Positions 51,580-59,709 of a stretch of 64,000 bases of DNA are shown piece by piece (the stretch's first letter is position 1; every line of letters begins with the position of its first letter). Both the position numbers and the translations under genes were made by a program. The DNA comes from Bosea sp. (in: a-proteobacteria) (GTDB lineage Bacteria; Pseudomonadota; Alphaproteobacteria; Rhizobiales; Beijerinckiaceae): the NCBI RefSeq assembly GCF_023953965.1, contig NZ_JAMLIX010000002.1, positions 1,281,501-1,345,500 on the forward strand, read 5' to 3'. The notes beneath the pieces are model-generated. The model searched no databases and was not told where the DNA came from. It saw only the letters and a program-made list of their open reading frames with translations.

Positions 51580-53846
51580 GCTGCTGCGCCCCCGGCCTCG
51601 GCCAGCACGTCGAGAGCGGCATCCTGTCGTCGGACGAGCTGCGCCATGCCGCGCGCAGCCTGGGCGATGGAACGGCGCAGGTCGAGCTGTCGGTGCCGGG
51701 CGTGCATTGCGGCGCCTGCATCCACACCGTGGAGCGGGGCCTGTCGCGGCTTGACGGCGTGGTCAGCGCCCGCGTCAACCTGTCGACCAGGCGCGTCAGC
51801 GTGCGCTTCCGCGAGGATAAGATGCCGCCGCTGGCGGAGACCCTGTCCGGGCTCGGTTATCCGCCCCATCTCTTCGACGAGACGAGCATCAGTGGCCGGG
51901 AGCGGACGCTGACGGAGCTTTTGCGCGCCGTGGCGATCTCCGGCTTCGCCGCCGGCAACGTCATGCTGCTCTCGGTCTCGGTCTGGTCCGGCGCCGACGG
52001 GGCGACGCGGGATCTGTTCCATTGGGTCTCGGCGCTGATCGCGCTGCCGACGCTCGCCTTCGCGGGCAGGGTCTTCTACCGCTCGGCCTGGAACGCGCTC
52101 AGCCATGGCCGCATGAACATGGACGTGCCGATCGCCATCGGCGTGACGCTCGCCTATGCGATGAGCCTCTACGAGACCTTCAACCACGCCGAGCACGCCT
52201 ATTTCGACGCGGCGGTCACGCTGCTGTTCTTCCTGCTCATCGGCCGCACGCTCGACCATGTGATGCGCGACAGGGCCCGCTCCGCCGTGATGGGGCTGGC
52301 GCGGCTGGCCCCGCGCGGGGCGATCGTGATCGCGCCGGACGGCAGCCGGGAATACCGGCCGGCCGGCGAGATCGAGCCCGGCACCCGGCTAGCGATCGCG
52401 GCCGGCGAGCGCATCTGCGTCGATGCGCGGGTCACCGCCGGCGCCTCCGAGCTCGACTGCTCGCTGGTCAACGGCGAAAGCTGGCCCCGGCGGGTCGAGC
52501 CCGGCGCGCACGTCCAGGCGGGAACGCTCAACCTCACCGGGCCGCTGACGCTGGAAGCGACGGCACGCGCCGAGGATTCCTTCCTGGCCGAGATGGTGCG
52601 CATGATGGAGGCGGCCGAAGGCGGGCGCACGCGCTACCGGCGCATCGCCGACCGGGTCTCCTCGCTCTACGCGCCGGTCGTGCATCTGACGGCGTTCCTG
52701 ACCTTCCTCGGCTGGGTCGCCATCGACGGCGACTGGCACAAGGCGATCACCATCGCGGTCGCCGTGCTGATCATCACCTGCCCCTGCGCGCTGGGGCTGG
52801 CGGTGCCGATCGTGCAGGTGGTCGCGGCGCGGCGCCTGTTCGAGCGCGGCGTGATGGTGCGCGACGGCTCGGCGATGGAACGCCTGGTGGAAGCCGACAC
52901 GGTGGTGTTCGACAAGACCGGGACGCTGACGGCGGGACGTCCCTGGCTGTCCAACCTGGCCGAGATCGAGCCTGCCATGCTCGCGATCGCCGCGGGGCTT
53001 GGCGCCCACTCGCGCCACCCGCTGTCGCAGGCGATCATGCAGGCCGCCGCCGGGCAGGCCGGCGCCGACGATTTCGAGGAGATCTCCGAAATCCCCGGTT
53101 TCGGCGTGGAGGGCCGGGCTCACGGATCGGTCTGGCGGCTCGGCCGGGCCGGCTGGGCGCTGGGCCGGGGCGAGGAGATCGTCGCGACGGACCGGTCCGG
53201 TACGATTCTCGCCCGCGACGGCCGCGCATGCGCCGCGTTCCGGTTCGAGGATGTGCCGAGGACGGATGCGGCGCAAGCGATCCGGGCGCTGCGACAGGCG
53301 GGCAAAGCGGTCGAGATGCTGTCGGGCGATACGCAAGCCGCCTGCCGGCAGGTGGCGGAGAACCTCGGCATTTCGCGTTATGCCGCGGCCCTGCTGCCCT
53401 CCGAAAAGGTGGCGCGCATCGCCGAGATGGCGGCGGACGGCCACAGGACGCTGATGGTCGGCGACGGGCTGAACGACGCACCGGCGCTGGCGGCCGCCCA
53501 CGTCTCGATGGCGCCTGCGACGGCGGCCGATATCGGCCGCAACGCCGCCGATTTCGTCTTCCTGCACGACAGCCTCGAGGCCGTGCCGTTCGCCATCGTG
53601 ATCTCCGAGCGCGCCGGACAGTTGATCCGCCAGAATATCGGGCTGGCGATCGTCTACAATATCATCGCGGTTCCCATCGCGATCCTGGGCCATGTCACGC
53701 CGCTGATCGCGGCCGTCGCCATGTCGGGGTCGTCGCTCCTGGTCATCGGCAATGCGCTGCGGCTGATCGGGATGCGGGAGCGGCCCGTCCGCGCGGCACG
53801 GGGCGCGGCGGCCATCGATCGTCCCGTGCAAGTGGAGCGGGCGTGA
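51576..53846 (+). CDS. ccoI: Copper-transporting P1B-type ATPase CcoI (FixI)
   Basis: A 756-residue P-type ATPase supplying copper for cbb3 oxidase. An N-terminal HMA domain has GVHCGACIH (about residues 42-50), and the protein begins M-S-C-C, a further possible copper ligand pair. Membrane CPC motif in ITCPCALGLAVP (near 400), phosphorylation site DKTGTLTAG (near 447) and GDGLNDAPALAAAH (near 629) are intact. The gene overlaps ccoH by ATGA and ccoS by GTGA. Confidence 0.96.
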   Translation: MSCCAPGLGQHVESGILSSDELRHAARSLGDGTAQVELSVPGVHCGACIHTVERGLSRLDGVVSARVNLSTRRVSVRFREDKMPPLAETLSGLGYPPHLFDETSISGRERTLTELLRAVAISGFAAGNVMLLSVSVWSGADGATRDLFHWVSALIALPTLAFAGRVFYRSAWNALSHGRMNMDVPIAIGVTLAYAMSLYETFNHAEHAYFDAAVTLLFFLLIGRTLDHVMRDRARSAVMGLARLAPRGAIVIAPDGSREYRPAGEIEPGTRLAIAAGERICVDARVTAGASELDCSLVNGESWPRRVEPGAHVQAGTLNLTGPLTLEATARAEDSFLAEMVRMMEAAEGGRTRYRRIADRVSSLYAPVVHLTAFLTFLGWVAIDGDWHKAITIAVAVLIITCPCALGLAVPIVQVVAARRLFERGVMVRDGSAMERLVEADTVVFDKTGTLTAGRPWLSNLAEIEPAMLAIAAGLGAHSRHPLSQAIMQAAAGQAGADDFEEISEIPGFGVEGRAHGSVWRLGRAGWALGRGEEIVATDRSGTILARDGRACAAFRFEDVPRTDAAQAIRALRQAGKAVEMLSGDTQAACRQVAENLGISRYAAALLPSEKVARIAEMAADGHRTLMVGDGLNDAPALAAAHVSMAPATAADIGRNAADFVFLHDSLEAVPFAIVISERAGQLIRQNIGLAIVYNIIAVPIAILGHVTPLIAAVAMSGSSLLVIGNALRLIGMRERPVRAARGAAAIDRPVQVERA

Positions 53847-54007
53847 CTGTCCTCGTCTATCTCATTCCGGTCGCCCTGCTGCTCGGCGGCGTCGGCCTCG
53901 TCGCCTTTCTCTGGGCCTTGAAGAGCGGCCAGTACGAGGATCTCGACGGCGCGGGCGAACGCATCCTCATCGACAGCGAAGCAGACGACGAGGCTGCGCC
54001 ACGGTAG
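53843..54007 (+). CDS. ccoS: cbb3 oxidase assembly protein CcoS (FixS)
   Basis: A 54-residue single-helix protein: VYLIPVALLLGGVGLVAFLW, then the family signature SGQYEDLDGAGERIL with an acidic tail. It is needed for cofactor insertion into CcoN. It starts at a GTG overlapping the ccoI stop, which explains why it is easily missed by ATG-only gene calling. Confidence 0.94.
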   Translation: MTVLVYLIPVALLLGGVGLVAFLWALKSGQYEDLDGAGERILIDSEADDEAAPR

Positions 54008-54126
54008 AGCGGGCGATCGTGCCGCACTTGAACGCCGGGAGCGATTGCGGTCTTATCCGACGCCGCGCCCCGATGGCTCGGGACGTCGCCAACGCCGCCG
54101 AGCCCGTCTGAAGGAAAGGCTGTCAC

Positions 54127-54819
54127 GTGGGAATGGACCGCAGCGTGCTGCGCAGCGTTCCGCTGTTCGCGGCGATGAGCGATGCCCAGCTCGACCGCAT
54201 GACGGCACAGGCCAGCGCGCGCCGGATTCCGCAGGGCGAGGCCGTGTTCGAGCAGGGCGACCCGGCCAAGGCGTTCTATCTTCTGCTGCACGGCCGGCTG
54301 AAGGTGACGCAGGTCACGCGCGACGGCCAGCAGATCATCGTGCGCGTCGTCCATCCGGGCGACCTCTTCGGCTTCACCCGGGCGCTCGGCCGCAGCGACT
54401 ATCCGGGCACCGCTACGGCGGCGGTCGACAGCCTGATCGCGAGCTGGCCGACCGAGACCTGGGACGTCTTCGTCGCCGACAACCCGCATCTGGCGATGAA
54501 CGCGATCCGCACCATCGGCCAGCGCCTGGACGAGGCCCATACCCGCATCCGCGAGATGTCGACCGAGGAGGTCGAGCGGCGCGTGGCGCATGCCGTGCTC
54601 AGGCTGGTCGAGCAGGCCGGCCGGCGCGACGATGCGGGCGTGCATGTCGATTTCCCGATCTCGCGGCGCGACATCGCCGAGATGACGGGAACGACGCTGC
54701 ACACGGTCTCGCGCATCCTCAGCGCCTGGGAGACGCAAGGGCTGGTCGAGGGCGGCCGCCAGAAGCTCGTGGTCTGCGACGCCGCCGGCCTGAAGCGGCT
54801 GGCGGAGAATACCGGCTGA
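54127..54819 (+). CDS. Crp/Fnr-family regulator, NnrR/Dnr-like
   Basis: A 230-residue regulator with a cyclic-nucleotide-binding-like sensor domain (about 10-120; QGEAVFEQGDPAKAFYLLLH, VRVVHPGDLFGFTRALG) and a C-terminal winged helix (ISRRDIAEMTGTTLHTVSRI). There is no N-terminal cysteine cluster; the only cysteine is near the C-terminus, so it is not an Fe-S FNR. With nnrS and a TTGCG-N4-CGCAA palindrome nearby, an NO-responsive NnrR/Dnr role is the best guess. GTG at 54127 has GAAGGAAAGG upstream; ATG at 54133 is an alternative. Confidence 0.85.
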   Translation: MGMDRSVLRSVPLFAAMSDAQLDRMTAQASARRIPQGEAVFEQGDPAKAFYLLLHGRLKVTQVTRDGQQIIVRVVHPGDLFGFTRALGRSDYPGTATAAVDSLIASWPTETWDVFVADNPHLAMNAIRTIGQRLDEAHTRIREMSTEEVERRVAHAVLRLVEQAGRRDDAGVHVDFPISRRDIAEMTGTTLHTVSRILSAWETQGLVEGGRQKLVVCDAAGLKRLAENTG

Positions 54820-54820
54820 A

Positions 54821-55453
54821 TCAGGCCTCGGCCGCCGGCCAGTCGTAGAGATGGATCAGCTTCGGGTCGTCGGCATGCTCGACCAGCATCCGCCGGACGC
54901 GGTCCTGCCAGAGCGCGGCGAAGCTTTCGAGCCCCTCGGCATCCGCCCGCCCCGCCAAGGCCTGCGCCAGGAGCCCGTCCATCGCCGCCGCATGGGGCAC
55001 CGCGCCGGTGTCGATATCGACGACGACGCCGGCCCCGGTGTCGCGGCGGCGCAAGCCGATCGCTCCGTCGATGTCGGCACCGAAATGCAGGAGATCGCGC
55101 CGGGCGAAGCGCCGCGACGGCCCGATCCCGCCGAAACCGGTCTCGGGCGCGGCGCCGGTCAAAAGCGTCGCGACCGAGGCCAATACCCCCGTCGTGCCCT
55201 GGCCGGGCTCACCGCGCATGAACACCTCGATGCCGCCGCGCTCGGGGATCCCGCCGTCATGGAGGAAGCCGAGCCCGTTGATCACCATCAGATAGGCGCC
55301 GGCCACGGCCGGGCAGGAATGGCCGGTCAGCCTTACGGCGTCCTCATAGCCGTATTCGACGATGCCGCCCGCGCAGGTCCCCAGGAAGGCGGCGAGCGGG
55401 TCCCGCACGGTGAGGCGCGGCGCCTCGGCGAAAAAGGACGGAAAGCGCGTCAT
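54821..55453 (-). CDS. FmdE-like protein coupled to nnrS
   Basis: A 210-residue soluble protein. The N-terminal half has DPLAAFLGTCAGGIVEYGYE and a GHSCP motif (TGHSCPAVAGAYLMVINGL, His45 and Cys47), similar to the FmdE family of putative metal-binding proteins linked to molybdenum/formyl enzymes. FAALWQDRVRRMLVEHADD follows near the C-terminus. The ATG at 55453 overlaps the nnrS stop, so the two are translationally coupled; it converges with the regulator gene one base away. Function is unknown; a role in NO or metal homeostasis with NnrS is inferred. Confidence 0.72.
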   Translation of the reverse strand: MTRFPSFFAEAPRLTVRDPLAAFLGTCAGGIVEYGYEDAVRLTGHSCPAVAGAYLMVINGLGFLHDGGIPERGGIEVFMRGEPGQGTTGVLASVATLLTGAAPETGFGGIGPSRRFARRDLLHFGADIDGAIGLRRRDTGAGVVVDIDTGAVPHAAAMDGLLAQALAGRADAEGLESFAALWQDRVRRMLVEHADDPKLIHLYDWPAAEA

Positions 55454-56658
55454 CGGGCGGCTCCCGCGGCGGAGGGGGCCTTCGCGCCGAGCCGCTCGCC
55501 GGTCAGGGCCGGCCAATAGGCCACCGCGAAGCCGAGGAAGGCCAGCGACCAGCTGAGCCCCGCGACATGCAGCAGCGCAACCGGGCCATGGCCGAGCGCC
55601 GAGCAGATCCGCGCCACCGAGCCGATCACCACCAGGGCGTAGCAGGCCTGTGTGGCGGCAGTGGCGGCAAGCGGGCGCCCGGTATGGCCGAGGGTCGCCC
55701 GCGACATCACCGCCAGCGTCATGGTGCCGAAGGCGCCGGCCGTCCAGGCGTGCAGGCCGGCGCCAGGGCCGGTCAGTCCGAAGCTCGCCGCCGCCGAGAG
55801 CGCGAAACCCAGCGGCACGAAGGCATAGCCGACATGCAGGATGACGAGCAGCGGGTTGCGCCAGGTGCGCTCGCCCGCCCAGCGCGCGAGCCTGACGGCG
55901 TTGAGGCCGGCGCAGAGGATGAGCGCAGCCCCGGTCACGGCCGCGTCCGGCAGGACGACCCACAGGCAAAGCCCGATCGCGCCCGCCGCCAGCACGGCCT
56001 TGTCATAGCCGCCGAAGGGCACCGGCAGGCGCCCCTCCCCGCGCGGCGCCAGCCAGTTGCGCGTGAAGCTCGGCACGATCCGCCCGGCGATCAGCATGAG
56101 CAGCATCAGCACGACGGCGATGGCGAAGCGGCGGGCATAGTCGGCCCCGCCCCCGAGCGCGGCCTCCGCATGGAAGGCGAGATTGGCCGCGAGCAAGAGG
56201 CCGATCAGCAGGACGACCTTGAGATTGCGCCAGTTGCGGCCGGCCAAGATCTCGCGCGCGGCGGCACCGGCGAGCAGGGCGAGATAGAGCGCATCGACCG
56301 CCATGGCGAGCCGCCAGCCGATCAGGCCTGAGACCCCGACCGCGACCCGCCCCGCGATCCAGGCCAGGACCAGCACCAGAAGCGGCGTGCCCTGCACGGG
56401 CAGCCGTCCGGTCCAGTTGGGGATGGCGGTCAGCAGGAAGCCGCCGATCGCGGCCGCCTGATAACCGAAGAGCATTTCATGGATATGCCAGTCCACCGGC
56501 GCGAAGGCCGTGGGAACGGTAAGATGGCCGGTGACGAAGACGAGCCAGACCAGGACCGCAAGCCCCGCCTGCAGGGCCGCGAGCAGAAAAAGCGGCCTGA
56601 AGCCGTAGGACAGCAGGGCGGGGCCGTCATAGGCCCGCAGCCTCGGGATCGGCGCCAT
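55450..56658 (-). CDS. nnrS: NnrS family membrane protein
   Basis: A 402-residue polytopic (about 12 helices) haem-copper membrane protein of the NnrS family, which protects against NO and dinitrosyl-iron stress. Conserved elements are FRPLFLLAALQAGLAVLVWL, DWHIHEMLFGYQAAAIGGFL with the histidines, LTAIPNWTGRLPVQG, GRIVPSFTRNWL and HAWTAGAFGTMTLAVMSRAT. It lies 77 bp after pseudoazurin on the same strand and may share its promoter. Confidence 0.94.
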   Translation of the reverse strand: MAPIPRLRAYDGPALLSYGFRPLFLLAALQAGLAVLVWLVFVTGHLTVPTAFAPVDWHIHEMLFGYQAAAIGGFLLTAIPNWTGRLPVQGTPLLVLVLAWIAGRVAVGVSGLIGWRLAMAVDALYLALLAGAAAREILAGRNWRNLKVVLLIGLLLAANLAFHAEAALGGGADYARRFAIAVVLMLLMLIAGRIVPSFTRNWLAPRGEGRLPVPFGGYDKAVLAAGAIGLCLWVVLPDAAVTGAALILCAGLNAVRLARWAGERTWRNPLLVILHVGYAFVPLGFALSAAASFGLTGPGAGLHAWTAGAFGTMTLAVMSRATLGHTGRPLAATAATQACYALVVIGSVARICSALGHGPVALLHVAGLSWSLAFLGFAVAYWPALTGERLGAKAPSAAGAAR

Positions 56659-56735
56659 GCTAACCTCTCCTGTTCCGACCGGGCGCAGCCCTGGGCCGCG
56701 CCCCTGCCCCTTTCACCTGCCGCACCGCGGCGCGG

Positions 56736-57164
56736 TCACTTTACCTTGGCGATCAGGCCGGCGAAGACCGTCTTCGCCTTGCCCGGATGCTTGGCGGTGG
56801 CGGCGGCCTCCAGATTGGTCGGCTCGCCGACCACGACCAGCGCCACCATGCCCATGCCGTAATGCGGCTTGCACTTGATGCCGTAGACGCCGTCCTTGTT
56901 GAAGGTGATGTCGACCTGCTCGTTCATCTTGCCGATGAAGGGCTCGGCGCCGGCCGGCATCATCTCGGGAACGCTTTCCGCATTGTGGCTCTTGTCGGTG
57001 GGCAGGAACTTCACCGTGTCGCCCGGTGCGATCTTGATCAGCGCCGGCTCGAACACCATGGCACCGGCCTCGCCCTTGTTGAGCATCTTGACCTCGATCT
57101 CCGCCGCATTGGCACCGGCGGCTGCCAGCGCCATCAGCGCGCCAGCGAGAAACGTCCTGAACAT
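56736..57164 (-). CDS. Pseudoazurin (periplasmic blue copper protein)
   Basis: A 142-residue precursor with a 20-residue signal peptide ending GANA. The copper ligands are complete: His60 (DKSHNAES), Cys98, His101 and Met106 (KCKPHYGMGM). Pseudoazurin donates electrons to nitrite and N2O reductases or cytochrome oxidases; neither reductase is in the window. The upstream region holds a 14-bp-arm palindrome with a TTGCG-N4-CGCAA core. Confidence 0.96.
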   Translation of the reverse strand: MFRTFLAGALMALAAAGANAAEIEVKMLNKGEAGAMVFEPALIKIAPGDTVKFLPTDKSHNAESVPEMMPAGAEPFIGKMNEQVDITFNKDGVYGIKCKPHYGMGMVALVVVGEPTNLEAAATAKHPGKAKTVFAGLIAKVK

Positions 57165-57234
57165 CTGCCTTCTCCTTCAATGCAGCAGGCACCTTCCGTC
57201 CCTCGCTGCGCTGCACCATTAACCGGAAGGGCCT

Positions 57235-57266
57235 GCCGCCAATTTGCGAAAACGCAAATTGGCGGC
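57235..57266. promoter_or_regulatory. Perfect inverted repeat with TTGCG-N4-CGCAA core upstream of pseudoazurin
   Basis: GCCGCCAATTTGCG (57235-57248) and CGCAAATTGGCGGC (57253-57266) are exact reverse complements around AAAA. The central TTGCG-AAAA-CGCAA fits the FNR-superfamily site form associated with NnrR/Dnr-type regulators. It is centred about 87 bp upstream of the pseudoazurin ATG and in the divergent region shared with the VanZ-like gene. The encoded Crp/Fnr regulator at 54127 is the obvious candidate ligand; binding is inferred. Confidence 0.7.
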
Positions 57267-57427
57267 GGATTGCGGTGCCCGCGGACCTCGCTTGATACGG
57301 CCCGCCTGCCGGATCCGCCATTGCTTCGCCGTTATCGGCCCGCCATAACGCGCGGACGCCGGCTCGCGCGCATCGCGCCGATGCCGGGCCCTTCCCCGCC
57401 CCGCCGCCCGCCCGGAGCCCGGCCTTG

Positions 57428-57799
57428 ATGCTTCCGCTTGAAAAGCTGCGCCGCCTCGCCCTGTTCGCGGGCTGGGCTGTCCTGCTCGTGATCCTGATCG
57501 CGACGTTGTCGCCCCTGGGCGCGCGCCCGCATCTTCACGGGCTCAGCGCGAATGCGGAACGCTTCCTCGCCTTTTTCGCCGCCGGCACCACCTTCGCCTT
57601 CGCCTATCCCCGGCAGCGCTGGCGCATCCTCGCCGGGCTCGTCGTCCTCGCCATCGGCCTCGAATGGCTCCAGACCTGGGAGGCCACGCGCCACGGCCTG
57701 CCGCGCGACGCGATCGTGAAGATCGCCGGCGCCGTGTTCGGCAGCCTCCTTTCCGCCGTCCTCGATTCGATGGCCCAGCGCCGGCGCGACTGCGCCTGA
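57428..57799 (+). CDS. VanZ-like membrane protein
   Basis: A 123-residue protein with about three transmembrane helices (LALFAGWAVLLVILIATLSP; FLAFFAAGTTFAFAYP; ILAGLVVLAIGLEWLQTW) and a final FGSLLSAVLD helix, matching VanZ-like proteins. Function outside teicoplanin resistance is unknown. It begins at ATG 57428 directly after a TTG, and is divergent from pseudoazurin. Confidence 0.8.
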   Translation: MLPLEKLRRLALFAGWAVLLVILIATLSPLGARPHLHGLSANAERFLAFFAAGTTFAFAYPRQRWRILAGLVVLAIGLEWLQTWEATRHGLPRDAIVKIAGAVFGSLLSAVLDSMAQRRRDCA

Positions 57800-57906
57800 A
57801 GCGCCCGGCACGGGCCTTGCCACGCTGCTCCCGGCGCCGATCCGGCGCCGGTTCCCTGTGCCGGATCGGGACAGGTACGGACCGGCGCGGGCCACCGAGG
57901 ACTGCA

Positions 57907-59343
57907 ATGAGCATCGACCATCTGAGCGGCGTCTCCCAGACCGCGCCCGGCCGCCGGCCGGGCCTCTGGCGCCTCTGGATCGGGCCGCTGACGGCGGCGG
58001 GCGATGCGGCGGTGGTCGCCGCCCTCGTCTATGGGATGTCGTTCGGCTATTACCTCGCCGCCACCGGCATGCCGGGGATCGACCGCTCCGCGCCGGAACT
58101 GGCGGCGATGCTGGCTACGCTGTTCGTCTTCGTCAACCTGATGCGCGGGCGCTACCGGATCGGCAACTACCTCTCGACGCAGGGGCAGATGGGCTCCGCC
58201 GTCGCCGTCTGGAACATCACGCTCCTGGTCTTCGTCGTCCTGCTGTTCCTCGCCAAGATCGCCGATCACTATTCGCGCGCCGTCATCGTCGCGACCTATC
58301 TCGGCGGCATTCCCGTCATCGCCCTCTCCCGGGCGGCTGTGGTCAGGCTGATCGCCGCCGGCAGCCGCGCCGGGCGGATCACCGCCGAGCGCGCCTTCCT
58401 GATCGGACGGGAGGCGAACGTCATGGCCTTCGTCTCGCGGCACAAGCCCTGGCTCGCGGGATTCTCGGTGAACGACGTCGCCTTTCTCAAGCCGGGCGGC
58501 GGGGCAGCCGCGCTTGCCGCCGATCTCGCCGCCGCGGTGGCGCGCTGCCGCAGGGAGCGGCCCGATGCGGTCTTCATCGCCGTTCCCTGGTCCGAGCAGG
58601 AGACCGTCTCGGCCTGCGTCGACGCCTTCCAGAACCTGCCGGTCGCGATCCATCTCGCGCCCGAGCCGAGCCTGGCGCGCTTCGCCAATGCGCGTGTCGT
58701 CCACGCCGGCACCCTGTCGAGCCTGCGGCTGACGCGCCGGCCGCTCTCGACGGCGGAGATCGCGGCCAAGCGCGCCTTCGACATCGTCGCCGCCTCCTGC
58801 GGCCTCGTGCTGAGCCTGCCGCTCCTTCTGCTGATCGCGGCGCTGATCCGGCTCGATTCGCCGGGCCCCGTGCTCTTCCGCCAGCGCCGCTACGGCTTCA
58901 ACCAGCAGGCGTTCCGGATCTTCAAGTTCCGCACCATGACCACGATCGACGACGGCCAGGTCGTCGTCCAGGCGAGGAAGGGCGATCCCCGGATCACCCG
59001 CCTCGGCGCGCTGCTGCGGCGCTACAATCTGGACGAGCTGCCGCAGTTCCTGAACGTTCTGGCCGGCGACATGTCGCTCGTCGGCCCGCGCCCCCACGCC
59101 CTCGCCCACGATGTCGCGTTCCAGCGCAAGATCGCCAACTACGCCCGCCGCCACAACGTCAAGCCCGGCATCACCGGCTGGGCGCAGGTGAACGGCCTGC
59201 GCGGCGAGACCGATACCGACGAGAAGATGGCCGAGCGCATCGCCTACGACCACTGGTACATCGACAACTGGTCGTTCTGGCTCGACATCGGGATCCTGTT
59301 CCGGACCGTGCTGAGCCGGAAGGCTTTCGCCAACGCCCGCTGA
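57907..59343 (+). CDS. Polyprenyl-phosphate glycosylphosphotransferase (WbaP/ExoY-type)
   Basis: A 478-residue enzyme that starts an exopolysaccharide or similar glycan by moving a sugar-1-phosphate to undecaprenyl phosphate. Four hydrophobic N-terminal helices and a CoA-binding-like middle precede the bacterial sugar transferase domain (about 280-478): AAKRAFDIVAASCGLVLSLP, FRQRRYGFNQQAFRIFKFRT, RRYNLDELPQFLNVLAGDMS, LVGPRPHAL and KPGITGWAQVNGLRGETDT. Other glycan genes are not in the window. Starts 107 bp after the VanZ-like gene. Confidence 0.93.
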   Translation: MSIDHLSGVSQTAPGRRPGLWRLWIGPLTAAGDAAVVAALVYGMSFGYYLAATGMPGIDRSAPELAAMLATLFVFVNLMRGRYRIGNYLSTQGQMGSAVAVWNITLLVFVVLLFLAKIADHYSRAVIVATYLGGIPVIALSRAAVVRLIAAGSRAGRITAERAFLIGREANVMAFVSRHKPWLAGFSVNDVAFLKPGGGAAALAADLAAAVARCRRERPDAVFIAVPWSEQETVSACVDAFQNLPVAIHLAPEPSLARFANARVVHAGTLSSLRLTRRPLSTAEIAAKRAFDIVAASCGLVLSLPLLLLIAALIRLDSPGPVLFRQRRYGFNQQAFRIFKFRTMTTIDDGQVVVQARKGDPRITRLGALLRRYNLDELPQFLNVLAGDMSLVGPRPHALAHDVAFQRKIANYARRHNVKPGITGWAQVNGLRGETDTDEKMAERIAYDHWYIDNWSFWLDIGILFRTVLSRKAFANAR

Positions 59344-59348
59344 GGCCC

Positions 59349-59364
59349 CCGCGGCGCGCCGCGG
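59349..59364. terminator. 16-bp palindrome between convergent genes
   Basis: CCGCGGCGCGCCGCGG is a perfect palindrome lying exactly between the stop codons of the glycosylphosphotransferase and the small membrane protein. It could form a loop-less hairpin or cruciform; terminator use is inferred from position. Confidence 0.35.
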
Positions 59365-59586
59365 TCAGCCGAAGTGCCGCCCCACCGCCTGCACGAGCCA
59401 GACGCCCCCAGCGACGGCGAACGCCACGACCAGAAGCGCCGCCCCGACGAGCAGGGAACGGCCGATGACGATGCTGGCGACGCTCTCGCCGATCTCCGGC
59501 TCGTTGTCGTTGGCCGCCCGTGGCCGCCGGCCGAAGCCTTGGGCCTGGACAGGCGCGGGAAACCGTCGCACGCGCTCGGCTTGCAT
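59365..59586 (-). CDS. Small single-helix membrane protein of unknown function
   Basis: A 73-residue protein: basic N-terminus with an RAANDNEPEI motif (RAANDNEP occurs widely in short alphaproteobacterial proteins), then one transmembrane helix (IVIGRSLLVGAALLVVAFAV). GAGAGAG precedes the ATG at 59586. Function is unknown. Gap to the histidine kinase gene is 123 bp with no obvious feature. Confidence 0.7.
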   Translation of the reverse strand: MQAERVRRFPAPVQAQGFGRRPRAANDNEPEIGESVASIVIGRSLLVGAALLVVAFAVAGGVWLVQAVGRHFG

Positions 59587-59709
59587 GGAACTCTCTCATA
59601 TGGTTACGCGGACGTTAAACGCACGCGACCATCATTGATCCAGTTCGCGATAAAACAAAAGCACAAGATGAAGGTTCCCCCGCCGCGGCGGCGGGGAGCC
59701 GGCTCCCGC

